This document shows positions 1 to 8,222 of a stretch of 40,198 bases of DNA, piece after piece. Within the stretch, counting starts at the first letter, position 1, and every line of letters starts with the position of its first letter. This DNA is from Clostridiales bacterium Firm_05 (GTDB taxonomy: Bacteria; Bacillota; Clostridia; Oscillospirales; Ruminococcaceae), in NCBI GenBank assembly GCA_001604035.1, contig LVAK01000105.1, positions 1-40,198 of the forward strand. The letters are read 5' to 3'. The translations under genes were made by a program, and so were the position numbers. The notes under the pieces are model-generated. The model worked only from the letters and a program-made list of their open reading frames with translations. It made no database searches and had not been told where the DNA came from.

Positions 1-1359
1 GATAACACGATTCCGGAGACACTGACTTTTGACGTGTCAGCTGGAGGCGCTTTTAAAAAGCTCAACTGCGGATTCAGCATAGGTTCTGGAGATAACTTTT
101 ATCAGTCCTCACCTGATACCGCTATAATGACTGATAGCTCAACCGCAAGTGTAACATGGTTCCTCTCTGCTGCTGCAAAGCAGTATATCTCACCAGAAGC
201 TGAAGTCAGATTCGGTTATTGGTGGAGCGAGCAGCCGACGCTTACACTTAAAAATATATCTGCTCATTACAGCCAGAGTGACGGCGACATATCATATGTA
301 AGTGATCCTTCGCTCAATTCTCCCGACCCTCAGAACCCTTCTTCAAACAGTAACTTCAGATCAGCTTCGCAAATAGTTGAAGCTATGAATGTCGGATGGA
401 ACCTCGGAAACACTCTTGATTGCTACAATACCGGAAAATCAGGCGTTGACACTGAAACCGGCTGGGGCAATCCAAAAACCTCAAAGGAAATGATAGATTC
501 CGTTAAGAATGCAGGCTTTAATTCAATTCGTATTCCCGTAACATGGGGCGAACACATGAATGGTGACCAGATAACAAGTGAATGGATGAACCGTGTAAAA
601 GAAGTTGTAGATTACGCTTACAATAATGATATGATCGTTATTCTTGATATGCATCATGATGATTATATATGGTTCACCCCACAGAACGATGAATATGATG
701 GCGACAGCGCTAAGCTCAAAAAGATCTGGACTCAGATCTGCACAGAATTTGCTGATTATGGCGACAGACTTATCTTTGAGGGCATGAATGAACCAAGGAC
801 AGTTGGAAGCTCTAACGAATGGATCGGTGGAACATCAGACGAGAGATCCCTTATAAATAAGTATGAGCAGGATTTTGTGAACACAGTCAGATCAAGCGGC
901 GGAAACAATCCATACCGTACTATTATAATTACATCTTATGCTGCATCTGCTGAAACTGTAGCGATAAATGATGTTAATATCCCTGTAAATGCAGGAAATG
1001 TTATCTTCTCCGTTCACTATTATGCGCCTTGGAAATTTGCTGATGGTTCAGCTTCTTCTTACTCGCAAAGTGAATTAGATGATGTTGCAAATAAATTCAA
1101 GGTTCTCCATGATAAATTTATTGCCAAAGGAATACCTGTCATCATCGATGAGTTCGGCTGTGTAAATTCAAGTGCAGAATCGATAAGAAGCTCTTATTAC
1201 AATTTTTATATTTCATCTGCAAAGAAGCAGGGAATAAAATGCTTTGTCTGGGATAACGGCCTTTCATCAGGTTCCGGAAGCTATGCTATATTCAACAGAT
1301 CTTCTCTTACATGGGACACGAACATTTTGAATAGTATTATTAGCGCCGCTAATTCATAA
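1..1359 (+). CDS. Glycoside hydrolase family 5 endoglucanase, 3' part (5' end outside window)
   Basis: The reading frame is open from base 1, so the N-terminus lies upstream of the window. The C-terminal ~330 residues form a GH5 (beta/alpha)8 barrel with a GWNLGNTLD entry motif, an NEP motif whose Glu (codon 790-792) is the acid/base, and an IDEFG motif whose Glu (codon 1150-1152) is the nucleophile. The spacing and the GWGNP and RIPVTWG motifs resemble subfamily GH5_4, which cuts beta-1,4-glucan, xyloglucan or related glucans outside the cell. Before the barrel, about 90 residues rich in aromatic and beta-strand residues look like a beta-sandwich carbohydrate-binding module of a family I cannot name, joined by a Ser/Pro/Asn linker. 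There is no dockerin after the catalytic domain, so any anchoring module must be in the missing part. The family is sure; the subfamily and substrate are inferred. Confidence 0.93.
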   Translation, partial: DNTIPETLTFDVSAGGAFKKLNCGFSIGSGDNFYQSSPDTAIMTDSSTASVTWFLSAAAKQYISPEAEVRFGYWWSEQPTLTLKNISAHYSQSDGDISYVSDPSLNSPDPQNPSSNSNFRSASQIVEAMNVGWNLGNTLDCYNTGKSGVDTETGWGNPKTSKEMIDSVKNAGFNSIRIPVTWGEHMNGDQITSEWMNRVKEVVDYAYNNDMIVILDMHHDDYIWFTPQNDEYDGDSAKLKKIWTQICTEFADYGDRLIFEGMNEPRTVGSSNEWIGGTSDERSLINKYEQDFVNTVRSSGGNNPYRTIIITSYAASAETVAINDVNIPVNAGNVIFSVHYYAPWKFADGSASSYSQSELDDVANKFKVLHDKFIAKGIPVIIDEFGCVNSSAESIRSSYYNFYISSAKKQGIKCFVWDNGLSSGSGSYAIFNRSSLTWDTNILNSIISAANS

Positions 1360-1364
1360 AAGAA

Positions 1365-1395
1365 ATACCGCTGCATTACCGCAGCGGTATTTTTG
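1365..1395 (+). terminator. Intrinsic terminator after the GH5 gene
   Basis: A perfect 10-bp stem (ATACCGCTGC at 1365-1374 and its complement at 1381-1390) with a 6-nt loop is followed by TTTTG, five bases after the stop codon. It separates the glucanase gene from the next gene. Confidence 0.9.
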
Positions 1396-1428
1396 TGTAA
1401 ACAATGTGTTGATTCCAGTTACTTCCTT

Positions 1429-1534
1429 TTCACATTAATTCACATTTTCTTCAGGTTAGTGAAAAATAGTTCACGCAATACTTCTGAAATCTATACAATT
1501 ATAGCAAATTTATTTCACATTGGCCATCTATAAT
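1429..1534 (+). promoter_or_regulatory. Repeat-rich upstream region and candidate promoter of the HtrA-type protease
   Basis: The 210-bp gap before the protease gene holds three direct copies of TTCACATT (1429-1436, 1439-1446, 1514-1521). It also holds a short inverted repeat, GTGAA/TTCAC, at about 1459-1474. A TATAAT sits at 1529-1534, without a good -35 box at 17 bp. The repeats could bind an envelope-stress regulator, which would suit an HtrA gene, but no family consensus is recognised. Confidence 0.4.
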
Positions 1535-1569
1535 ATGACCATAGCCTGAGGAAAGGAACTCAGAAATAA

Positions 1570-2919
1570 ATGAAAAGGAAAGTGAATTTTATGATGAACG
1601 ATAAAAATATGAACACAGGAATTGAATACGAAGAGGAAGCTGTTCACCTTCAGTCCAATCCATATGTTAACGAGATAGAGACCGCAAAGTTCTCTGCAAC
1701 TAAAAAGAAACACACCGTACCTAAGATAACTGCTTTTCTTATGGCATTGGCTATAGTATCCGGAGGTTCGATCGCAGCTTATCGTGAGTTCGCTCCTGAA
1801 AGCAAGAATACATCATCTGCCTCTGCTGAATTAACTGAGGTGGACTCTCCGAAATCTTCAAATGCACTTAAAGCTGAAAAATTAAGCGTTATCGATCAGA
1901 AAGACTCAAACAACGAGGAATTGACCACTGAGGAAATTGTCGATAAGCTTCTCCCATCAGTTGTAGGTATTGAATCCAATTTCACATATTCAAATGATAA
2001 CAACGGTTACTATTATGGATTCGGATTTGGCGGAAATACTCCGTCAGAATCAACTGCTTCTTTTACAGGCACAGGCGTTATTATCACAGATGACGGTTAT
2101 ATTGTAACAAATGCCCATGTCATTTACGACAGTGAATACGGCCAGGGAGTTTCAGATGATATATCCGTACTTTTAAATGACGGAAACAGCTATGATGCTA
2201 AAGTTATAGGTTATGATACAGATTGTGATATCGCAGTTTTGAAAATCAATGCAGAGGGACTTACCCCTGCTCAATTCGGCAACAGTGATGAACTTAAACT
2301 CGGAGAAGATGTCGTTGCTATAGGCAACCCGCTCGGTTTTGACCTAATGAATACTGTTACAAGAGGAATTATCTCTGGTAAGGATCGTCAGGTAGCGATA
2401 AACGATCAGTCAATGGAACTGATCCAGACAGATGCTGCTATCAACTCCGGAAATTCCGGTGGTCCTCTTATAAATAAGTATGGACAGGTCATAGGTATCA
2501 ATTCATCAAAAATGAGCAGCAACTACTCCGGACAAGCTTCGATAGAGGGCATCGGATTTGCAATCCCTTCAAATTCCGCCTCAAAGATAATCGATGAACT
2601 TATGGAATATGGATATGTCAAAGAAAAGGCACAGCTTGGAATAAGCTGTCAGGATGTTACTGAAGCAATATCAAGTATGTATAATCTTCCGGTAGGCGTT
2701 TATGTTACTTCAGTATCTGAAAACAGTGCAGCTGAAAAAGCGGGCATACGCATTGGTGATGTTATCACAGCAGTTGATGATGAAGATGTAAAAACATACG
2801 TTGAGCTTAATACAATAAAGAAGAAACATGAGGCCGGCGATACTATCGAGCTGACTATCGTAAGAGAAGGTCGTGAAATGTCCATTGATGTCACTCTCGA
2901 TGAAGCAGATAACAGATAA
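1570..2919 (+). CDS. htrA: HtrA/DegP-like membrane-anchored serine protease with PDZ domain
   Basis: This is a trypsin-like quality-control protease of the S1C family. A cytoplasmic N-terminus of about 50 residues is followed by one membrane anchor (about 52-68), an acidic Ser-rich spacer, the protease domain and a C-terminal PDZ domain (about 350-445). The triad is visible: His183 in TNAHV, Asp220 in DCDIAVL and Ser296 in GNSGGPL. The active site should lie outside the membrane and degrade misfolded exported proteins. A second Met at 1591 is an alternative start; the AAAGG elements ahead of both starts are similarly spaced, so the choice is open. The gene stands alone, with a terminator on each side. 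Confidence 0.95.
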   Translation: MKRKVNFMMNDKNMNTGIEYEEEAVHLQSNPYVNEIETAKFSATKKKHTVPKITAFLMALAIVSGGSIAAYREFAPESKNTSSASAELTEVDSPKSSNALKAEKLSVIDQKDSNNEELTTEEIVDKLLPSVVGIESNFTYSNDNNGYYYGFGFGGNTPSESTASFTGTGVIITDDGYIVTNAHVIYDSEYGQGVSDDISVLLNDGNSYDAKVIGYDTDCDIAVLKINAEGLTPAQFGNSDELKLGEDVVAIGNPLGFDLMNTVTRGIISGKDRQVAINDQSMELIQTDAAINSGNSGGPLINKYGQVIGINSSKMSSNYSGQASIEGIGFAIPSNSASKIIDELMEYGYVKEKAQLGISCQDVTEAISSMYNLPVGVYVTSVSENSAAEKAGIRIGDVITAVDDEDVKTYVELNTIKKKHEAGDTIELTIVREGREMSIDVTLDEADNR

Positions 2920-2957
2920 TAATTGCTTTTTCATTTCTCCTTTCTTGATATAAATAC

Positions 2958-2989
2958 AAAACGGACTCTTAACACTAAGAGTCCGTTTT
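2958..2989. terminator. Bidirectional terminator between htrA and the peptidoglycan-binding operon
   Basis: A perfect 14-bp stem (AAAACGGACTCTTA at 2958-2971, complement at 2976-2989) with a 4-nt loop. T-runs on both strands let it end htrA on the plus strand and the convergent operon on the minus strand. Confidence 0.92.
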
Positions 2990-2994
2990 GCTGT

Positions 2995-3513
2995 TCAGTG
3001 AAGCGTCTTATTGATATGCTCACAGCAGCGTACAAGCATATTCCATGTACTGCTGTCAACCTTGCCGTTCTGTGGCAGACCGGTTTTCTTCTGGAACATC
3101 TTTACAGCATCCATAGTTGTATCATTATAATTTCCGCATACATCTATTACCGGGAAATTCTCATAACTTCCACTTATGTCGTTAAGCATTGCCTGAATAA
3201 TGTATATCAGCTCTCCTTTATCACCTGAACTGCACACGTATTTTGCTGAGGGAAAAACGTTATACGGCACTGGTGCTGAATTGATGTATGACCGATAAAC
3301 ACTTACGACCCTGTTCCATGTCAGAGGATCGGTATTCCCTGTCTCCGGAAGGCCGTATTCCTGCTGAAAAGCTCTTACTGCCGCCACTGTATCTTTTCCG
3401 TATACTCCGTCCGGAAGAACCTGTGGGATATTATTGTTAAAAAGAGATATGGCATATAAATATGTCTGTAATTCATATATATGCTGTTTTTTCTGTGCGT
3501 TTGTATAAGGCAT
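2995..3513 (-). CDS. Small protein with two peptidoglycan-binding (PG_binding_1) domains
   Basis: A 172-residue protein made almost entirely of two PG_binding_1 modules. Each carries the family's DGVYG/CGNYN, A(V/A)..FQ and GLP.(T/N)G signatures and a terminal TW motif (about residues 10-72 and 95-165). Such modules bind peptidoglycan, but no signal peptide, membrane segment or catalytic domain is visible. It is the last gene of a three-gene minus-strand operon, 13 bases after the SpoIID-like gene, with AAAGGGG as ribosome-binding site. It resembles the C-terminal repeats of its neighbour and may have arisen by duplication. The domain call is firm; the role is unknown. Confidence 0.8.
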   Translation of the reverse strand: MPYTNAQKKQHIYELQTYLYAISLFNNNIPQVLPDGVYGKDTVAAVRAFQQEYGLPETGNTDPLTWNRVVSVYRSYINSAPVPYNVFPSAKYVCSSGDKGELIYIIQAMLNDISGSYENFPVIDVCGNYNDTTMDAVKMFQKKTGLPQNGKVDSSTWNMLVRCCEHINKTLH

Positions 3514-3526
3514 ATCATTTCCCCTT

Positions 3527-4921
3527 TCAGCCTGTTATCGTATATCCCGGATTCTGATACGGACGCTTATCGAATCCGAATCTGAGATCAGAATATATTT
3601 CTGTGATCTTATCCCATGTTACAGCACCAACGATACCTGTGGGATTTATTCCGAACTGACGCTGAAATGCGGTTACAGACTGTTTGGTTATTGGGCCAAA
3701 ATATCCGGTATTATTTACTGCCGGGATATTGCTGTAGGTACGGTTGATATATGTAAGGTACTCCTGTATTATCTTTACTGATTCTCCGGAATCTCCCTCA
3801 CGAAGAACTGTTCCAGGATATAAAGCGACAGCAGTATATTTGGGTGGGACCGACTCTGCTATACCCTGATATGCACGATAAAGATCGTTTCTTGTCGCTC
3901 TGTCAACTTCTCCTGTCTGTGGCAGACCGAAAACACGCTGGAAGGATTTTACTGAGCGTTCAGTTTTTTCACCGAAATATCCTGTTATCTCTACAGGTTC
4001 AACCGCAGCATAATACGCTCCAATAACAGCAAGATAGTATTGCAGAACGCTTACCTCTATACTCTGCATACCGATTTTCAGATCCTCGGTATAAGGATTT
4101 TCAATTTCGTCCCAGCGTACTCCTTCGGAATTCAGTTCTGCGATCTTTTTGACGCTTGTATAGATATAGGTTATCCTGTACCATGTTGCAAGATCAACGA
4201 TACCATTGACCTGGAGGCCAAAGACTTGCTGAAAGACTTTTACAGCATTTTCAGTTGCCTGGTCAAAAATCCCGTCAGCAGCCGGGATTTTAGGGATAGC
4301 TGGATAATTTCCGGAGATACGGTTTAGAAAAATCTGTAACGATCTAACGTCGTTTCCGGCTGAGCCAAATTTTAGTTCAATACCGGGATACGAAGGCAAA
4401 GCCGAACGAACAGGTGCATTTTTCACTATATCTATATTTTTCCCATAATAATATTGTAAAATCTCGTATGGTGTAAGTCCTTGGTTGGCAAGTGCAACAG
4501 TCCCCCACTGAGAAAGGCCTGCACAAGTTGTGGTTGTTCCATTGCAAAACGCTGTAAAAAGCGGTTCAACTGTTCCTTGCCGCCGGATGTAATCGTTAAA
4601 AAGTTCGTCTACAAGGTAGCTGATGTTCTGAAAGTATTCCCTGCCGTTTATAAATTTCTGATCGTACTGCGTTGTTGATGTTATATCAAAATCATATCCC
4701 CTGGAACGATACCACTCTGTGTATATACGATTAAGCGCAAATGTTGTTATTGCATATATATTTGCTCTGATCGCATTTTCCGGCCATGTTGGGTATATCT
4801 CGCTTGATGTTACATTTTTGATATAGGATGCAAAATCGAGCGTTACATTCGGAGCGTTGGAATCTGGTGTCCCCAGGTGAACTGTTATTGTTTCAGGAAT
4901 ATATGGTTCTCCTGTAAGCAT
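3527..4921 (-). CDS. SpoIID/LytB-like protein with three peptidoglycan-binding domains
   Basis: This start (codon 4919-4921) is chosen because GGGAGG stands 7 bases upstream and the ATG follows the previous stop by one base; an earlier in-frame ATG at 4951 lies inside that gene. The 464-residue product has a SpoIID/LytB-like N-terminal domain (about 30-166) with VTSSEIYPTWP, then GLSQWGT and an ending like GL.PYEIL.YYYG. Three PG_binding_1 modules follow (about 183-262, 283-350, 374-445). SpoIID is a lytic transglycosylase needed for engulfment during sporulation. This protein has no signal peptide, so its export and activity are unclear. Whether the catalytic Glu of SpoIID is kept (SSEIYP suggests so) needs alignment. 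Confidence 0.78.
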   Translation of the reverse strand: MLTGEPYIPETITVHLGTPDSNAPNVTLDFASYIKNVTSSEIYPTWPENAIRANIYAITTFALNRIYTEWYRSRGYDFDITSTTQYDQKFINGREYFQNISYLVDELFNDYIRRQGTVEPLFTAFCNGTTTTCAGLSQWGTVALANQGLTPYEILQYYYGKNIDIVKNAPVRSALPSYPGIELKFGSAGNDVRSLQIFLNRISGNYPAIPKIPAADGIFDQATENAVKVFQQVFGLQVNGIVDLATWYRITYIYTSVKKIAELNSEGVRWDEIENPYTEDLKIGMQSIEVSVLQYYLAVIGAYYAAVEPVEITGYFGEKTERSVKSFQRVFGLPQTGEVDRATRNDLYRAYQGIAESVPPKYTAVALYPGTVLREGDSGESVKIIQEYLTYINRTYSNIPAVNNTGYFGPITKQSVTAFQRQFGINPTGIVGAVTWDKITEIYSDLRFGFDKRPYQNPGYTITG

Positions 4922-4922
4922 A

Positions 4923-5678
4923 TCACACCTCCCTGCTTGTTGGTCGGTCAAATAAGGGCTCCTGATTATAAACTGTAACTATTTCCGAAGCCTCCCCCAT
5001 CATCAACGGGACCGGAATCATGCTGAAATTCTGGACTGATGTGATTCCGGAAAAAACTGGAACATCGACACTTCTTGTATTAAAAAATCCCTTTGCAGTA
5101 ACGCTTACATCAAATAGATTATACGGACGGCTGTCAGTAACCGGTTTCTGTGAATGGCTTATATCCGGTGCCGGAACCTCAATTTTTCCTGCCGTTCCGT
5201 TCTGGTCGGTCAAAGCAGACGCTATTATAACCTGCTCTCCATTTACAATTGCGGTTATAAGCACAGAGGCACCCTCTACAGCAGATGATTCATCTCCTGT
5301 CCGGACATTGACAAGGATATAACCTTTACCGCTTCCAAGACTTTCTTCCGAGAAATACTCCGGCGGCTTGCTGTCTGCTGCATTGTTTTCTGCATCAATG
5401 ATCTCAAAGTCAGAAAGATCAGGCTCCGGATAACGGTTATTATAATCATTTTCTGCATCTTCAGCATCACTGTTATCCTCTTCGATATTCGAGGAAAATG
5501 CTGTATCATCTGCTGATTTCTCATCTGTTTCATGTATTTCCGGCGACTCAAAATCGTTTTCTTCATCAATTACTGTATCCAACAATCCTCGGTCATTCGA
5601 TGATAAGTCTTGCTGGTGGCTTTTTCCATACATTTTCATCATTTCATTTTTGTATTTATCAAACTCATTTCTATCCAT
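4923..5678 (-). CDS. Acidic protein with carboxypeptidase-regulatory-like beta domain
   Basis: A 251-residue protein. Start at 5678 puts AAGGAGG 8 bases away; the in-frame ATG at 5684 would be only 2 bases from it. The first ~115 residues are strongly acidic and Asp/Glu/Ser/Asn-rich, probably disordered. The second half (about 118-230) reads as a prealbumin-like beta-sandwich (GYILVNVRTGD, VEGASVLIT, DQNGTAGKIEVP), the fold called carboxypeptidase regulatory-like. It is the first gene of the operon with the SpoIID-like and PG-binding proteins and also lacks a signal peptide. It may be a scaffold or adaptor for its neighbours, which is inference. Confidence 0.65.
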   Translation of the reverse strand: MDRNEFDKYKNEMMKMYGKSHQQDLSSNDRGLLDTVIDEENDFESPEIHETDEKSADDTAFSSNIEEDNSDAEDAENDYNNRYPEPDLSDFEIIDAENNAADSKPPEYFSEESLGSGKGYILVNVRTGDESSAVEGASVLITAIVNGEQVIIASALTDQNGTAGKIEVPAPDISHSQKPVTDSRPYNLFDVSVTAKGFFNTRSVDVPVFSGITSVQNFSMIPVPLMMGEASEIVTVYNQEPLFDRPTSREV

Positions 5679-5730
5679 AATCATCGCCTCCTTGAATATA
5701 GTATTCTTAGTTCGGGCGATATATTACAAA

Positions 5731-5764
5731 AAATTGCCTGAGAGCCATAACTCTCAGGCAATTT
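5731..5764. terminator. Terminator after the acyl-CoA synthetase gene
   Basis: A 14-bp perfect stem (AAATTGCCTGAGAG at 5731-5744, complement at 5751-5764) with a 6-nt loop. On the minus strand it is followed by TTTTTTG. It ends the acyl-CoA synthetase transcript just before the acidic-protein operon begins. Confidence 0.9.
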
Positions 5765-5774
5765 TTATACTGTG

Positions 5775-7409
5775 TCAGTTCTTTATCTGCTTTGCAACAA
5801 GACTCTCTCCGCAGTACTTCTCACGGAGCTTTGGTTTCTCGATCTTTCCAGTAGGATTTCTTGGAACATCGGCAAAAATTATCTTGTGTGGTCTTTTATA
5901 TCTCGGAAGCTTCTGACAGAAGTTGTTTATATCCTCTTCTGTGCAGTTACATTCTTCCTTGATAGAGATTATTGCAGCCGCTATCTCTCCGAGACGCTTA
6001 TCAGGAAGACCTATTACAGCAACATCCTTTATAGCAGGATGAGATCTAAGGAAGTCCTCGATCTGAACCGGATAGAGATTCTCACCGCCGCTGATGATAA
6101 CATCCTTCTTACGGTCAACAAGATAAATAAATCCATCCTCGTCTTCCTGTGCCATATCTCCGGTAAGAAGCCAGCCATCCTTAAGTGTTTCAGAAGTTGC
6201 TTTTTCGTCTCTGTAGTAGCAGGTCATTACTCCAGGTCCCTTTACATAAAGTTCACCGACCTGTCCTCGCTCAACAGCATTACCGTTTTCGTCAGCGATC
6301 TTAACTTCCCAGCCGAATCCGGCCTTACCAATAGCGCCGACTTTATGTATATTCTCCACACCAAGATGTACGCAGCCCGGTCCTATAGATTCGCTAAGTC
6401 CGTAGTTGGTATCATACTGATGATTCGGGAAAACCTTCTTCCAGCGGGAAATAAGCGACGGAGGAACTGGCTGAGCACCAATATGCATAAGCCTCCAGCG
6501 GCTGAGATCGTACTGCGAAAGATCAATGTCTCCCCTGTCTATTGCGTCAAGAATATCCTGTGCCCACGGAACAAGAAGCCATACGATAGAACAGCCCTCA
6601 TAATGAACAGTCTCAAGAATAGCTTTAGGCTTGATTCCTTTAAGAAGAACGGCTTTGCTTCCGGAGTAAAGACTTCCGAACCAGTGCATTTTAGCACCTG
6701 TATGATAAAGAGGTGGGATGCAAAGGAATATATCTTCTCTTGTCTGACCATGATGATTCTGCTCGACCTTTGCAGAGTGAACAAGGCTGCGGTGCTTATG
6801 AAGTATAGCCTTCGGGAATCCGGTAGTACCAGATGAGAAATAAATTGCTGCGTCATCGTCATCTGTAAGTGATATTCCCGGTGCAGTGCTCTGACAGTTA
6901 GCAACAAGGCTGTCGTAATGCTCCGCAAAAGTAGGACATCCTTCGCCTACATAAAAAAGAAGACGATTTTTACTTATTTCATCAGCTATTTCCTCGATTC
7001 GACCTATAAATTCAGGGCCGAACATGAGTACATCTACCTCAGCAAGATCAAGACAATACTTTATCTCGTCAGGTGTGTATCTGAAATTAAGAGGGACCGC
7101 AAGGGCTCCTGTTTTAAGAATACCAAAGTATATAGGAAGCCATTCAAGACAGTTCATAAGGAGGATGCCGACTTTATCGCCCTTTTTAACACCTCTGCTA
7201 AGGAGGAGATTTGCAAATCTGTTAGCCTTTTCATCAAATACCTTCCATGTGATCTCACGGCGGTAGAAGCTTATGGGATCTGATTCGATCAGGTCGTAGT
7301 CTCTCCATGTTTTTCGTCTGACTTCAGTTATTTCCGGATTGACTTCAACAAGTGCGACATCACTTCCATAGAGTTCGGCATTTCTTTCGAGTAATTCTGT
7401 AATTGGCAT
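5775..7409 (-). CDS. AMP-forming acyl-CoA synthetase (ANL superfamily)
   Basis: A 544-residue full-length adenylate-forming enzyme. The ATP loop SSGTTGFPKA is at 192-201, YGLSES at 336-341 and TGD at 416-418, with DRKKDVIISGGENLYP in the hinge region. The C-terminal NPTGK places the catalytic Lys at 522. It activates a carboxylic acid as acyl-AMP and passes it to CoA. The nearest well-known groups are medium/long-chain fatty-acyl-CoA ligases, but the substrate cannot be read from sequence. It is a single gene with its own terminator. A palindrome about 75-95 bases upstream suggests a dedicated repressor. Confidence 0.9.
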   Translation of the reverse strand: MPITELLERNAELYGSDVALVEVNPEITEVRRKTWRDYDLIESDPISFYRREITWKVFDEKANRFANLLLSRGVKKGDKVGILLMNCLEWLPIYFGILKTGALAVPLNFRYTPDEIKYCLDLAEVDVLMFGPEFIGRIEEIADEISKNRLLFYVGEGCPTFAEHYDSLVANCQSTAPGISLTDDDDAAIYFSSGTTGFPKAILHKHRSLVHSAKVEQNHHGQTREDIFLCIPPLYHTGAKMHWFGSLYSGSKAVLLKGIKPKAILETVHYEGCSIVWLLVPWAQDILDAIDRGDIDLSQYDLSRWRLMHIGAQPVPPSLISRWKKVFPNHQYDTNYGLSESIGPGCVHLGVENIHKVGAIGKAGFGWEVKIADENGNAVERGQVGELYVKGPGVMTCYYRDEKATSETLKDGWLLTGDMAQEDEDGFIYLVDRKKDVIISGGENLYPVQIEDFLRSHPAIKDVAVIGLPDKRLGEIAAAIISIKEECNCTEEDINNFCQKLPRYKRPHKIIFADVPRNPTGKIEKPKLREKYCGESLVAKQIKN

Positions 7410-7480
7410 TATGATTATTCCTTTCTTGTCATAAACTGCAATAGCTTAGGGACAGTGCCTTAAAGCACCACAGCTTCAAA

Positions 7481-7506
7481 GTGTTAAACTATATATATTT
7501 TAACAC
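7481..7506 (-). promoter_or_regulatory. Candidate operator/promoter of the acyl-CoA synthetase gene
   Basis: An 8-bp perfect inverted repeat (GTGTTAAA at 7481-7488, TTTAACAC at 7499-7506) flanks a 10-base all-A/T centre after the first C. It lies 72 bases upstream of the start codon in a 225-base gap with little else. The layout fits a dimeric TetR- or Rex-type repressor, although the 10-base spacer is too long for the usual Rex site. Confidence 0.45.
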
Positions 7507-7595
7507 AAAAAAGCAAAAAAGTAAAGAGATATCTAAAAGCATAATCAACAAAAAATCCACAAGAATATCAGCACTTTGCATAATACATAACAAAT

Positions 7596-7629
7596 TATCC
7601 GCACCAGCAACGTATTGCCGGTGCGGATA
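7596..7629 (-). terminator. Terminator after the zinc-ribbon protein gene
   Basis: A 10-bp stem (TATCCGCACC at 7596-7605, complement at 7620-7629) continues after one A/C mismatch into GCAA/TTGC. The U-tract on the minus strand is short (AATTTGTT), so efficiency may be moderate. Confidence 0.7.
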
Positions 7630-7634
7630 GAATA

Positions 7635-8171
7635 TTAATCGCCTATTTTAGTTCCGCATTTATCGCAGAACTTCTGTGTTGGATCGAGTTCAGCACTGCA
7701 ATTAGTGCAAAATCTCTTCAGTGGCTCAGTTTGAGAAACAACCTCGACAGGCTGCTGTACAACGTCATTGAAACCTTCAATAATTGGAGGCTCCGGGAAC
7801 TCTATTTTGGTTCCGCACTTGTCACAGAACTTCTGTCCTTTGACTACCTCTGCACCACAATTGGAACAAGGCTGCTTGTCCTCATATGAAGCAAGAAGAA
7901 GCTTGAATTTTTCAATTCTTTCTGTTTTGCTTTTTATGTCACTGATAGGTGCGATATAGTCCTCTTCGGGAGCTTCGGAGTGTTTTTCAAAATATCTCTT
8001 TCCGATAATGAAGTAAGCATTATGGATCTCGCTCTCAAGCTTATTGATCTCATTTCTTACCTTAGTCTTTTCTCCCATTTTCTTTGTACTGTCTGTAACG
8101 GACTTTACTCCGCTTTCCACTGTACCGCTAACTTTTTCTGCAATTCCTTTTACTGAATCCATAAATCCCAT
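7635..8171 (-). CDS. Zinc-ribbon protein with N-terminal coiled coil
   Basis: A 178-residue protein. The first 40 residues are Ser/Lys/Val-rich and amphipathic (DSVKGIAEKVSGTVESGVKS). A likely coiled coil follows (about 38-95), then two zinc ribbons with the pattern CxNCGAE...KFCDKCGTKI (about 100-123 and 153-175). The paired ribbons are typical of small clostridial proteins of unknown role that bind zinc and probably a partner protein. GGAGG stands 9 bases before the start. It is monocistronic between pdp and acyl-CoA synthetase. The structural call is firm; no function is assigned. Confidence 0.8.
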   Translation of the reverse strand: MGFMDSVKGIAEKVSGTVESGVKSVTDSTKKMGEKTKVRNEINKLESEIHNAYFIIGKRYFEKHSEAPEEDYIAPISDIKSKTERIEKFKLLLASYEDKQPCSNCGAEVVKGQKFCDKCGTKIEFPEPPIIEGFNDVVQQPVEVVSQTEPLKRFCTNCSAELDPTQKFCDKCGTKIGD

Positions 8172-8222
8172 GATCAGCTACCTCCATTCAGCTGTTTTTT
8201 TCATTGTATCATATATTTTTAA

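Noticed and set aside
5772-6836. A 354-codon open frame on the plus strand
   Set aside because: It lies wholly opposite the acyl-CoA synthetase gene, has no ribosome-binding site and its translation has no domain-like composition; it is an antisense shadow.
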